Assembly (NCBI GenBank): GCA_958295905.1
Contig: OY282382.1
Location: 6,061,822-6,125,821 of the forward strand
Reading direction: 5' to 3'
From: an uncultured Vicinamibacterales bacterium
GTDB taxonomy: Bacteria > Acidobacteriota > Vicinamibacteria > Vicinamibacterales > UBA8438
DNA length: 64,000 nucleotides
Below, piece after piece: positions 27,332 through 35,730 of this stretch; position 1 is the first letter of the stretch, and each line of letters begins with the position of its first letter. Position numbers and translations under genes: made by a program. Below the pieces are notes generated by a model that worked only from the letters and a program-made list of their open reading frames with translations, made no database searches and had not been told where the DNA came from.

Positions 27332-27653
27332 AGAGTACCTGCCCTTCCCGGAGCGCCCGCGCGAGGACGTGGTTGAGAGAGTCGCGCCAGTAGTCGACGT
27401 CCTCGTGAGAGTAGACGAGGACATCCGCCGCAACGGGGAATCCCGCCAGCGCGTGGTAGAGCCTGACCATCTCCCGGTGGCGGCTCCGCCGCGGTCCGAA
27501 CGGCTCGGCCTCGACGACGATCAGGTCGACGTCCGAGTCGTCCCGGTGGTCTCTCCGGCCCCGCGAGCCGAAGAGGATCACCTGCTCGGGATCGACCTCG
27601 TCGACGATGGCCCGCACCATCCGGTCGATGAGCGCGCGGGTGACCGCGGTCAT
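27318..27653 (-). CDS. MNT-domain nucleotidyltransferase (MntA-like antitoxin)
   Basis: The 111-residue minimal nucleotidyltransferase has the motif GSRGRRDHRDDSDVDLIV (Gly-Ser...Asp-x-Asp). It is encoded upstream of and overlapping the HEPN gene. In characterised pairs such proteins AMPylate a tyrosine on the HEPN partner. The ATG at 27653 is preferred over longer frames that enter the downstream repeat. Confidence 0.88.
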   Translation of the reverse strand: MTAVTRALIDRMVRAIVDEVDPEQVILFGSRGRRDHRDDSDVDLIVVEAEPFGPRRSRHREMVRLYHALAGFPVAADVLVYSHEDVDYWRDSLNHVLARALREGQVLYDRP

Positions 27654-27674
27654 TGCTCCATCATGGCCCTGCAA

Positions 27675-27989
27675 CAAGCAGGCTGCGCCGATCCGGTTCG
27701 AACCGGTTGCGCCCTGCGGCACGTCCCGTCTCCAGCCGTCAACGAGGCGCGCGAACCGCTCTCCGGCTCACGGCAGCGCGAACACCGCCAAGGTGTCGGT
27801 GGCCGCCACCGCCGCGTACTGCCGGCCGTCGCCCCCCGTAGCGGCGCCGATCCGGTTCGAACCGGTTGCGCCCGCGGTACGTCCCGTCTCCAGCCGTCAA
27901 CGAGCCGCTCTCCGGCTCACGGCAGCGCGAACACGGCCAGGAGGGTAATCCGGGGCCGTGACTACCTCGTCGGGGAGCCGCTCTCCGGC
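27675..27989. repeat. Array of PQQ-dehydrogenase 3'-end fragments and a ~90-bp tandem unit
   Basis: GCGCCGATCCGGTTCGAACC...CCCGTCTCCAGCCGTCAACGAG occurs twice (about 27686 and 27844). Each copy is followed by CTCTCCGGCTCACGGCAGCG, which is the last codons of the PQQ-dehydrogenase gene; a longer tail copy spans about 27766-27840. The unit carries the perfect palindrome CCGGTTCGAACCGG. This fills the 336-bp gap before the intact gene end at 27990. Confidence 0.85.
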
Positions 27990-29870
27990 TCACGGCAGCG
28001 CGAACACCGCCAGGGTGTCGGTGGCCGCCACCGCCACGTACTGCCGGCCGTCGCCCCCCGTATAGGTCATCGGATTGGCGTTCCCGAGCCCCGGCAGCCG
28101 CGCCTCCCACAGGCCGCGGCCGGACGCCGCCTCGAAGGCGCGCAGGCGGCCGTCGTCGGTGCCCGCCACGAACACGAGGCCGCCGGCGGTGGTGATGGCG
28201 CCGGCGCGGATGGGCCGGCCGGTGGCCTGCCGGCCGTCGGGCAACTGGTCGGTCACCCCCAGCGTCTCCTGCCACGCGACGTCGCCGGTCGCCGCGTCGA
28301 CCGCGGTCAGCCGGCCCCACGGCGGCCGGTGGCACGGCATGGTCGCGCCGCCGAGCTGCACCGCGAAGCTGGCGGGGCGCTGCGCGCCCTTGCGGTAGGG
28401 CACGGGATGCCCGGGGGGCGCGGCCTCGACGTAGCCGAGGGCGCCGAGGTCCTGGGTGACGACGAGGAGGTAGCCGGTCGCGGGGTCCACCGCCACCCCG
28501 CCCCAGTTGGCACCGCCGACCCCGCCGGGGAACGAGAGGGTGGTCCGCAGGGGGGCGCCGTCGGCGCGGTACACCCACGGGGTGAACGGACCGGCGTTGT
28601 GGATCTCGCCGAGGCTGTCGACAAGCTGCCGGCACGCCGCGGCGTGCTCGGGCGAGGTGTCCCCGCCGGTCACGAGGTCGTCCGGGTCCCACGTGAGCTT
28701 GGACAGGCCGACCGGCTTGACGGGTATCGGCTGGGTGGGCGAGGTCGCCTCGCCGGGGACGTCGCTGGCCGCCACCGGCCGCTCCTCGACCCCGTAGACG
28801 GGCTCGCCGGTCTCCCGGTCGAGGATGTAGAGATAGCCCGACTTGGTGGTCACCCCGAGGGCGGGAATCGCCCCGCCGCCGCGCGGAACGTCGAACAGGG
28901 CGGGCGGGGCCGGCGGGTCGGCGTCCCACAGGTCGTGATGAATCGTCTGGAAGTGCCACCGGTACGCGCCGGTGGCAACGTCGACGGCGACGAGGGCGTT
29001 GCCGTACAGGTTGTCGCCGGGCCGGTCGCCGCCGTAGTCGCCGGGAATCGGGGACGCGAGGGGCAGATAGACGTGCCCGCGCTCGACGTCCATGGAGAAG
29101 TAGAACGGCCACGCGTTGGCCCCCAGCCGGCCCCGCCAACTGTCGCCGCCCCAGGTGTCGTGTCCGGGCTGGCCGGGCTGCGCGACCGAACTGAACTCCC
29201 ACACCGGGGCGCCGGTGCGCGCATCGAAGGCCCGCGCGTTCCCGATGCCGCCGATGGCGCCGGCGGGGGTGTTGGCGCCGACCACCACCACGTCGCCGTG
29301 CACGAGGGGGACCGAGTTGTAGGGCACGACCAGGTCGACGGCGCCCCCCTCGCCGAAGCTCTCGACGGGGACGCCGGTGGCCGCGTCGAGCGCGCGCAGG
29401 TGCTGTCCGGTCGTGAAGAGGATGCGGGGGGCCATGCCGTCCCCGCCCGCCCACCAGGAGACCCCGCGGCGCGACGGGCGCGCACCGGCGGGGGCATGCC
29501 GCCAGATCTCGCGGCCGGTCGCCGCGTCGAGGGCGGCGACGCGGTCGGCGGCGGGGAGATACATGACCCCGCCGACGACGATCGGGGTGGCCTGCGAGTT
29601 CGGCCCGCGCGCGCCCTCGGCCTCCGCCGCGAGCGGGTAGGTCCACGCTGAGGCCAGATCGGCGACGTTGGCGGCGGTGATCCGGTCCAGGGGCGAAAAC
29701 CCGGTCCCGGCGGGGTCGCGCCGGTACATCGGCCAGTCGCCGGCGCCGGCCGCGTCGGCCGCCGGCCCGCCGCTCTCCTGCGCGGACACCCCGACCCCAC
29801 CGGCGCCGGCGAGCAGCCAGATGGAACCCGCGACGCCCAGAACGACCGCCGACCGCATGGTGCGCTTCAC
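27990..29870 (-). CDS. PQQ-dependent dehydrogenase (quinoprotein, secreted)
   Basis: The 626-residue protein has a signal peptide (RSAVVLGVAGSIWLLAGAGG, cleavage near VSAQ). The quinoprotein beta-propeller starts at GDWPMYRRDPAGTGFSPLD and includes the cofactor/metal-site segment IHHDLWDADPPAPP. Blade motifs such as GEPVYGVEE and GGLVFVAGTDDGRL recur. These enzymes oxidise alcohols or sugars in the periplasm and pass electrons to the respiratory chain; the substrate is not defined. The GTG at 29870 is chosen because GAGGAGGT lies 8 bases upstream. Several truncated copies of its 3' end lie downstream. Confidence 0.9.
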   Translation of the reverse strand: MKRTMRSAVVLGVAGSIWLLAGAGGVGVSAQESGGPAADAAGAGDWPMYRRDPAGTGFSPLDRITAANVADLASAWTYPLAAEAEGARGPNSQATPIVVGGVMYLPAADRVAALDAATGREIWRHAPAGARPSRRGVSWWAGGDGMAPRILFTTGQHLRALDAATGVPVESFGEGGAVDLVVPYNSVPLVHGDVVVVGANTPAGAIGGIGNARAFDARTGAPVWEFSSVAQPGQPGHDTWGGDSWRGRLGANAWPFYFSMDVERGHVYLPLASPIPGDYGGDRPGDNLYGNALVAVDVATGAYRWHFQTIHHDLWDADPPAPPALFDVPRGGGAIPALGVTTKSGYLYILDRETGEPVYGVEERPVAASDVPGEATSPTQPIPVKPVGLSKLTWDPDDLVTGGDTSPEHAAACRQLVDSLGEIHNAGPFTPWVYRADGAPLRTTLSFPGGVGGANWGGVAVDPATGYLLVVTQDLGALGYVEAAPPGHPVPYRKGAQRPASFAVQLGGATMPCHRPPWGRLTAVDAATGDVAWQETLGVTDQLPDGRQATGRPIRAGAITTAGGLVFVAGTDDGRLRAFEAASGRGLWEARLPGLGNANPMTYTGGDGRQYVAVAATDTLAVFALP

Positions 29871-29986
29871 GTTGGCAACCTCCTCGTGGGCAGGCGGGAG
29901 CCGCGGCGCCGACGCCCCCGGACGGCCCCCGGCCCACGACCCCGCTTGCGACAGGACCCGCATTGTATCCTGCCGCACCGCAGGGG

Positions 29987-30288
29987 CATCCCACGCTGAC
30001 GGCGCGCGACGCCCGCCCCCGATTCGGGGGGGCGACACCGTCCTGCCGACAGGCCGGCGCCGCGTGAGGCCCACGATTCCGCACGTCCGGAGACCCGGCC
30101 AGGACCCGCCGCGATGCCGCCTGCGCACGACGGCTGACCGCGCGCGACGCCCGCCCCCGATCCGAGGGGGCGACACCGTCCTGCCGACCGGCCGGCACCG
30201 CGTGAGACCCACGATTCCGCACGTCCGGAGACCCGGCCAGGACCCGCCGCGATGCTGCCTGCGCACGGCGGCGGCGGAGCGTGGGATG
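29987..30288. repeat. Palindrome-ended element, copy D, with internal duplication
   Basis: It starts CATCCCACGCTGAC at 29987 and ends AGCGTGGGATG at 30288. About 135 bp of the interior (CGCGCGACGCCCGCCCCCGA through CGCCGCGATG) is present twice. It occupies the divergent gap between the PQQ-dehydrogenase and phosphotriesterase-like genes. Confidence 0.92.
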
Positions 30289-30397
30289 GTCCCGGCCGCA
30301 CGGTTGCCCATGCCGACAGTCGCCGTAGTACCCTGTGCACTGCATCCCGGCCCGCCCCCGCGGAGGGGGTGGCTGACCGCGAGAAACGGAGAACGCC

Positions 30398-31477
30398 ATG
30401 ACCGACCCGAAGCATCCGAATCGAGACGATTACTCGCGGCGCGAGGCGCTGCGCCTGCTCGGCACCGCCGCCGGAGCCGGTCTCGCCGCCGCGGCCGGCG
30501 GGGTCCCGGTCCGGGCCCAGCAGACCTTCACCAGCGTGGTCCCGCCCGACTTCCCGGACGGCGCGATCATCCGGACCCTGCAGGGCGACGTGGCCCCGGA
30601 AGCGCTCGCCGACGGCGCGACCCTCTTCCACGAGCACGTCGGCCGGGGCGACGTCGAGCTCGCGGTGGAGGAGCTGCGGGCCTGCGCCTTCGACGGCCTC
30701 GGCTGCATCGTCGACGCGGCCACCGGCCGGCGGACGCCCGAGCAGGTGAGCCACCTGAACGCCGTCGCCGAGCAGAGCGACGTCCGAATCGTGATGGCCG
30801 GCGGCTACTTCGAGGACGTCGGCTTCGCGATCTACCCGGTGCGCGTCGCCGAGATGTCCGAGGACGCCCTCGTCGACGAGCTGGTGCAGGACGCCGCCGC
30901 CCAGCGCTGGGGCGCCTTCGGGGAGATCGCGTCGTCGCTCGAGATGCGCCCCGACGAGCGCAAGGTGCACCGCGCGGTCGCCCGCGCCCATCTGCGGACG
31001 GGCATTCCCATCTTCACCCACACCCCCCACGAGAGCTGTCCGAGCTGCGCGATGGAGCAGCTCGACGTCATCGAGGACGCGGGCGTCGATCTCTCCCGCG
31101 TGGTCATCGGCCACATGGCCACCCTCCGGCCCGAGCACGACCCCCTCGGCACGCACCGCGAGGTGGCGCGCCGGGGCGCGTTCATCGGCCTCGACACCCT
31201 CGGGCACGAGATGGGGCGGTCGGACATCCCCGCCGCCGACAAGGTGCGGATGGTGCAGGACCTGCTCGAGGCGGGGCTGATCGACCACATCCTGCTCTCG
31301 TCCGACCAGGGCAACATCCGCCAGTTCAAGCGGTACTACGGCCACGGCTGGTCGTCGGTGCTGATGCAGTTCGTGCCCAAGCTGCGCTACGCCGGCGTCC
31401 CCGAGGAAGCGATCCGCCAGATCCTCGTCGACAACCCGCGGCGCTTCCTCGCGTTCGTTCCCGCCGCGGAGGGTTAG
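30398..31477 (+). CDS. Exported phosphotriesterase-family metallohydrolase
   Basis: The 359-residue protein has a twin-arginine leader (SRREALRLLGTAAGAGLAAA). The PTE-like barrel metal ligands are visible: His-x-His in FHEHVG, a bridging Glu in FGEIAS (in place of the carboxylated Lys of classical PTE, as in the lactonase-like branch), His in FTHTPHES and IGHMAT, and Asp in SSDQGN. It probably hydrolyses a lactone, ester or amide in the periplasm. The ATG at 30398 follows GGAGAACGCC. The stop is followed directly by a GGAGTCTGCGCCG hairpin motif. Confidence 0.87.
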   Translation: MTDPKHPNRDDYSRREALRLLGTAAGAGLAAAAGGVPVRAQQTFTSVVPPDFPDGAIIRTLQGDVAPEALADGATLFHEHVGRGDVELAVEELRACAFDGLGCIVDAATGRRTPEQVSHLNAVAEQSDVRIVMAGGYFEDVGFAIYPVRVAEMSEDALVDELVQDAAAQRWGAFGEIASSLEMRPDERKVHRAVARAHLRTGIPIFTHTPHESCPSCAMEQLDVIEDAGVDLSRVVIGHMATLRPEHDPLGTHREVARRGAFIGLDTLGHEMGRSDIPAADKVRMVQDLLEAGLIDHILLSSDQGNIRQFKRYYGHGWSSVLMQFVPKLRYAGVPEEAIRQILVDNPRRFLAFVPAAEG

Positions 31478-31620
31478 GAGTCTGCGCCGCAGACCGACGT
31501 GGCATGTGGGTCTGCGCAGTTGCCGATGCGGTGGTCGCTCCCGTGGCAGCGAACAAACTCAACTGTAAAGATCCCGGCCGCTAGCCGTCTGGCCGGCTGG
31601 CCGGGAGTCTGCGCCGCAGG
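31478..31620. repeat. GGAGTCTGCGCCG motifs and an inverted fragment of the dispersed repeat
   Basis: AGGAGTCTGCGCCGCAGAC directly follows the phosphotriesterase stop (31478 on), and GGGAGTCTGCGCCGCAGG recurs at about 31605. Between them, 31556-31583 (CTCAACTGTAAAGATCCCGG) is the reverse complement of the start of the repeat at 12520-12550. No gene is seen in 31478-31776. Confidence 0.7.
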
Positions 31621-31776
31621 AATCAGCCCGCACAGATTTAGTGGAATCGGAGTGTTTGTCGGTTCCGTCGCCGCTCCCGTGCCGGAGTCGAAACCATCGC
31701 GGCCGATGAAGGGGGCCGTGCGCCCGTGGGGAGAGTTCGCCGACCGAGAGTCAACCTAGCTAGAGGAGAAACGAGG

Positions 31777-34710
31777 ATGCAGAAGCGCGCAGCAATACGT
31801 TCGTTGGCGTTGGTCTTTCTGACGAGCGTCGTACTGGCGCCGGGAGCCGCCCCGGCCCAGGACCTGGCCGGCATCACCGGAACGGCCATCGACGAGACCC
31901 GGGGCGCGTTGCCCGGGGTGGCGGTCGAGGCGCACAGTCCGGCCCTGATCGAGCAGTTCCGCACCGCCTTCACCGACGACGCCGGGAACTACCGCTTCAT
32001 CGCGCTGCCGCCGGGCACCTACTCGGTCAACTTCACGCTGCCGGGGTTCCGCACCGTCGTGCGCGAGGGAATCGTGCTGACGGGGGCGTTCGTAGCGAAC
32101 GTCGACGCCCTGATGACCGTCGGCCAAGTGCAGGAGACGGTGACAGTGACCGGGGCGACCCCCCTCGTCGACGTGGTGAACACCCAGCAGCAGGTGGTGA
32201 TGACGGCCGACGAGATCAATACGCTGCCGGCCGCGTCGAGCCTGATGGCCAGCATGCAGTACGTGCCCGGGGTGCAGGGGAACCAGTTTGCCGCGGACCA
32301 GGAAGGCGCGTCGGTGCGCGGATCGGACCGGGCGGACAGCCAGACCTACGTCGACGGCATCGAGAGCGGAATGCAACTCGGCGGCCGCAACGTCTACCTG
32401 GGCGGCATCGGCCTCGTCACCGACGAGGCGCAGATCTCCGAGATCGTCTACGACACCTCGTCGCAGGGGGCCGAGTACGCCCAGAGCGGCCTCCGGGCGA
32501 ACATGATCCCGAAGGCGGGCGGCAACGTGTTCTCCGGCGACGTCTTCTTCAACGCGGGCCACCAGCGGTTCATCTCGGACAACCAGACCCAGGAGCTGAA
32601 GGACCTCGGCTTCGCGTTCGCGCCGCAAGCGTGGAACCGGAGCGTGAACCCGTCGTTCGGCGGACCCATCGCGCGCGACCGGGTCTGGTTCTTCGGCTCC
32701 TACGTCAACAATCTGAGCAAGAACTATGTGCTCGACTCGTTCTTCGATCCGAACGAGCCGTCTACGCCGAAGGACATCCGCGAGGCCTGCGCGACGCCGG
32801 GCGCCTGTTCGCAGGACGAGTTGCGGACGTTCAACCACAGCGACAGCAGCGTCCAGAACGGGCGCATCACGTGGCAGATGAACCCGACCCACAAGCTGAC
32901 CACCAACTTCACGATGCACCAGAACAACTTCGACCGGGTGATCGGCACCGGCTTCGGCCGCGTGGCCCCGGAGGCCCTCTTCGGCGGCAACGCCGACCCC
33001 ACGTACCTGAGCACCACCCGGTGGAGCTGGGCGGCATCGAACCGGCTGCTGGTCGAAGCGACCGCCTCGTATCAACGCTCGGACCTCGCGTTCACCGATT
33101 TCGAGGAAAACGGCATCGCCCGGGTCCCGTTCCAGGATCTCGCGACCGGCCTCAAATCGGGCACCAGCATCCTGCAGAACTTCCGCACCGAAGACCACCG
33201 GCGCAACGTTCAGGCGGCGGTCTCCTACGTGACCGGGTCGCACAACTTCAAGGCCGGCCTCGGCGTCCAGAACAACGTTCAGTACGGCCAGTGGCAGAAC
33301 AACGGGGACATCTTCGAGGCCTGGACGATCTTCGGGGCCCCCAGCGCCGTGCTGGTCATGGGCAACGGGGAGCTGGAAGACGAACGGAAGATGAACTGCG
33401 ACTGCGGCCTCTACGCGCAGGATTCCTGGACCGTCGATCGCTTCACCCTCAACCTGGGGATGCGCTTCGACTGGTTCAACAACTCGCTGGCGGGCGGACA
33501 CCGGCCGGCGGGCTGGTTCACCCCCGAGATCACGGCGGATGCGATCGAGAACCTGCCGGACTGGCAGGACTGGAACGGGCGGCTCGGCATCGCCTACGAC
33601 CTGTTCGGCGACGGCCGCACCGCCCTCAAGGCGTTCGCCGGACGGTATGTGGGGAACGAGGCGCTCGGCATCACCGCCGCCTTCAGCCCGTTCGGATCGA
33701 ATATCGACTACCGGTTCTGGACCGACCTCAACGGCGACGGCACGGTGATCAACGCCGACGGAACGCCGCAGGTCGCCGAGATCGCGGCGTCGTTCAACCC
33801 CCGCTACGGAACGCCGACCACCGCGAACCGGCTGGACCCCGACGTGCGGCGGCTGCACAACTGGGAGTATTCCGGCGGCATCCAGCACCAGTTCGCGGCG
33901 GGCTGGTCGTTCAGCGGGATGTGGCACCGGCGGGCGTACGGGAACTTCCGGTGGACGGACAATACGTCGGTCGCCGCGGGCGACTATACGCCGCTGACCT
34001 TCACCGCGCCGACCGACCCGCGGCTGCCGGACAACGGCGGCGAGACGATCACCATCTACGAGCTGGCCGACCCGGCTTTCGCGTTCTCGACCGGGGACAT
34101 CCTCCATACGCAGGCGCCGGACGACTCGCGGACCTGGAACGGGTTCGAGGTGATCATCGACGGGCTGCTGTGGCGCAACGGCTTCGTGCAGGCAAGCTGG
34201 ACGGCCGGCGCCACCGAGAACGACTTCTGCACCGACGCCCGGATGGAGAACCCCAACGGCCTCCGGTTCTGCAACAACTCGACGGGGTACCGGCACCTGT
34301 TCAAGGTATCGGGGTCGCTGCCGCTGCCGTTCAACACGATGATCTCGGGCCTCTTCCAGGTGTTCCCGGGAAGGCAGGTCCTCGCCAACTACCAAGTCAG
34401 CGACCCGGACGTCGGCCGGGCTCTCAATCTGGGCGGCGCAACCGAGTACGTCAACGTCGCTCTGATCGAGCCGGGCACGCAGTACGAGGACTCCACCTCG
34501 AACCTCCAGCTTCGGTTCACCAAGGACATGGTGGTCGGAGACCGGCGGCTGCGGGTCTTCATGAATGCGAGCAACATCTTCAACACGCTCCAAATCGACA
34601 GCCGGAACCGGTTCTTCGGGGGCGGGCAGACGTTGAGCGACGACTTCTACCGGCCGATCAGGATCTCCCCCGGCCGCACGATCACGTGGGGAATGCAGGC
34701 GACGTTCTGA
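31777..34710 (+). CDS. TonB-dependent receptor with carboxypeptidase-regulatory domain (Oar-like)
   Basis: The 977-residue outer-membrane protein has a signal peptide (RSLALVFLTSVVLAPGAAPA, cleaved near PAQ). A carboxypeptidase-regulatory-like domain follows (ITGTAIDETRGALPGVAVEA, YRFIALPPGTYSVNFTLPGF), then a plug region (TVTGATPLVDVVNTQQQVVM, NMIPKAGGN) and a beta-barrel ending in an aromatic (MQATF), the usual outer-membrane insertion signal. This architecture is very common in Acidobacteriota and usually imports peptides or glycans, energised by TonB. The ATG at 31777 is preceded by GAGGAGAAACGAGG. It is followed at 16 bp by a strong hairpin. Confidence 0.93.
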   Translation: MQKRAAIRSLALVFLTSVVLAPGAAPAQDLAGITGTAIDETRGALPGVAVEAHSPALIEQFRTAFTDDAGNYRFIALPPGTYSVNFTLPGFRTVVREGIVLTGAFVANVDALMTVGQVQETVTVTGATPLVDVVNTQQQVVMTADEINTLPAASSLMASMQYVPGVQGNQFAADQEGASVRGSDRADSQTYVDGIESGMQLGGRNVYLGGIGLVTDEAQISEIVYDTSSQGAEYAQSGLRANMIPKAGGNVFSGDVFFNAGHQRFISDNQTQELKDLGFAFAPQAWNRSVNPSFGGPIARDRVWFFGSYVNNLSKNYVLDSFFDPNEPSTPKDIREACATPGACSQDELRTFNHSDSSVQNGRITWQMNPTHKLTTNFTMHQNNFDRVIGTGFGRVAPEALFGGNADPTYLSTTRWSWAASNRLLVEATASYQRSDLAFTDFEENGIARVPFQDLATGLKSGTSILQNFRTEDHRRNVQAAVSYVTGSHNFKAGLGVQNNVQYGQWQNNGDIFEAWTIFGAPSAVLVMGNGELEDERKMNCDCGLYAQDSWTVDRFTLNLGMRFDWFNNSLAGGHRPAGWFTPEITADAIENLPDWQDWNGRLGIAYDLFGDGRTALKAFAGRYVGNEALGITAAFSPFGSNIDYRFWTDLNGDGTVINADGTPQVAEIAASFNPRYGTPTTANRLDPDVRRLHNWEYSGGIQHQFAAGWSFSGMWHRRAYGNFRWTDNTSVAAGDYTPLTFTAPTDPRLPDNGGETITIYELADPAFAFSTGDILHTQAPDDSRTWNGFEVIIDGLLWRNGFVQASWTAGATENDFCTDARMENPNGLRFCNNSTGYRHLFKVSGSLPLPFNTMISGLFQVFPGRQVLANYQVSDPDVGRALNLGGATEYVNVALIEPGTQYEDSTSNLQLRFTKDMVVGDRRLRVFMNASNIFNTLQIDSRNRFFGGGQTLSDDFYRPIRISPGRTITWGMQATF

Positions 34711-34725
34711 CGCCGCCGACCCGGA

Positions 34726-34958
34726 TGAGCCTGCGCCGTTCCGCGGCGCAGGCTCCCGCCCCTGCCAGCCCCCAAGCGGACGCCATCACGAACGCGGTCC
34801 GCCCCGCCGCCGAGCACGGCGACCACGTCACGTCCGATCAGTTCAAGGTCGGCCTTGCCGAGGTGCGCACGGAAATTGCCGGCGTGCGCACGGAGATTGC
34901 GCTGGTTCGCGGGTCGTCGCCGACCGGAACAGAGCCGCACACCGAACACTCGTCATGA
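34726..34958 (+). CDS. Small coiled-coil protein fragment (DUF1640-like), doubtful
   Basis: A 77-codon frame contains AITNAVRPAAEHGDHVTSDQ and FKVGLAEVRTEIAGVRTEI, resembling the start of DUF1640-type coiled-coil proteins, which normally end in a membrane anchor. Here the anchor is missing and the frame's ATG lies inside a transcription-terminator-like hairpin. It is probably a fragment of a once longer gene rather than an expressed protein. Confidence 0.4.
34727..34755 (+). terminator. Hairpin after the TonB receptor gene
   Basis: GAGCCTGCGCCG, a 5-nt loop, then CGGCGCAGGCTC: a perfect 12-bp GC stem starting 16 bp past the stop codon. No T-tract follows, so it may be a weak or Rho-assisted terminator, or a member of the dispersed GGAGTCTGCGCCG hairpin family. 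Confidence 0.6.
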
Positions 34959-35726
34959 CCCGCGCGGTGGAGTCGACCCGGTGACGGCTGACGGCTGAGC
35001 CCCGCCGCCGGTGTTGAGCCGCCAGGTGATCTCGCCGCCGCACTGCCGGCACCGCGCGCCGTGCCGCAGGCGGCGGCTCAGGCGCTGGCGCCGCCACGAC
35101 TTCCCGCAGCCGCACTCGCCCACCCAGCGGGCCGGCGTGTGGTCGACGTCGTGGCACCGCTCGGCGGTGCAGCCGATGGCCCGCGCGGCGGCCTTCCACA
35201 CGGCGTCGTGGTGGTGCTTGTGGCCGACGATGGCGTGGGCGATCTCGTGCAGCAGCGTGTCCTCGATCTCGGCCCGGGTCGCCCGGTGGCAGTAACTCAC
35301 CGACAGGTCGATACGCTTGTCAGCGTAACGGCAGACGCCCCCGCGCGCCGTGGACAGGTCGAAGCCGAACCTCCAGTCCGCGCCCAGCCCGCTCCCGGCC
35401 TTGTGAAGGGCGAGAAGGTCGCCGGCCAACCGCTCTACATCGGCCAGCGTGCACTCGCGCTCGGGCACTCGTTCGACGACGGTGAGGAGGGTGTAGGGCA
35501 CCTTCCACAGAACGTCGTCGCCGGCCCCCACGACCGCGCGGGAGCGCTGCAGCTCGGTGACGGTCCCCTCGATCACCTGACCGCGCCACCGGAACCGCAC
35601 GCGGCTCCCGACCGGGCAGGCGGCGCCGGGGAAGTCGGCGGTGACGGCGCCGGACGACCGCGGCCGGCGCGCTGCAGGCGGCCAACGCGGGGACTGGAAC
35701 CGGTGGTACAGGGCACCCTTCGTCAC
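34953..35726 (-). CDS. SprT-like zinc metalloprotease
   Basis: The 257-residue protein has the SprT active site HEIAHAIVGHKHHH and a C-terminal zinc ribbon (CGCGKSW, CRQCGGEI). SprT-like proteases degrade DNA-protein crosslinks or act on DNA-bound proteins. The first ~65 residues form a small beta-rich domain (SRVRFRWRGQVIEGTVTELQ). The GTG at 35726 is chosen: it lies 4 bases after the stop of the esterase gene, with GGAGA overlapping that stop, so the two genes are coupled. Confidence 0.85.
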   Translation of the reverse strand: MTKGALYHRFQSPRWPPAARRPRSSGAVTADFPGAACPVGSRVRFRWRGQVIEGTVTELQRSRAVVGAGDDVLWKVPYTLLTVVERVPERECTLADVERLAGDLLALHKAGSGLGADWRFGFDLSTARGGVCRYADKRIDLSVSYCHRATRAEIEDTLLHEIAHAIVGHKHHHDAVWKAAARAIGCTAERCHDVDHTPARWVGECGCGKSWRRQRLSRRLRHGARCRQCGGEITWRLNTGGGAQPSAVTGSTPPRGS

Positions 35727-35730
35727 GAGG

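Noticed and set aside
27686..27870. GGTTCGAACC as a tRNA T-loop
   Set aside because: It is the centre of a 14-bp palindrome in a repeated unit, with no acceptor or anticodon arms around it.
31756..34593. 945-codon minus-strand frame opposite the TonB receptor
   Set aside because: Antisense shadow; no domain motifs, while the plus strand encodes a clear receptor.
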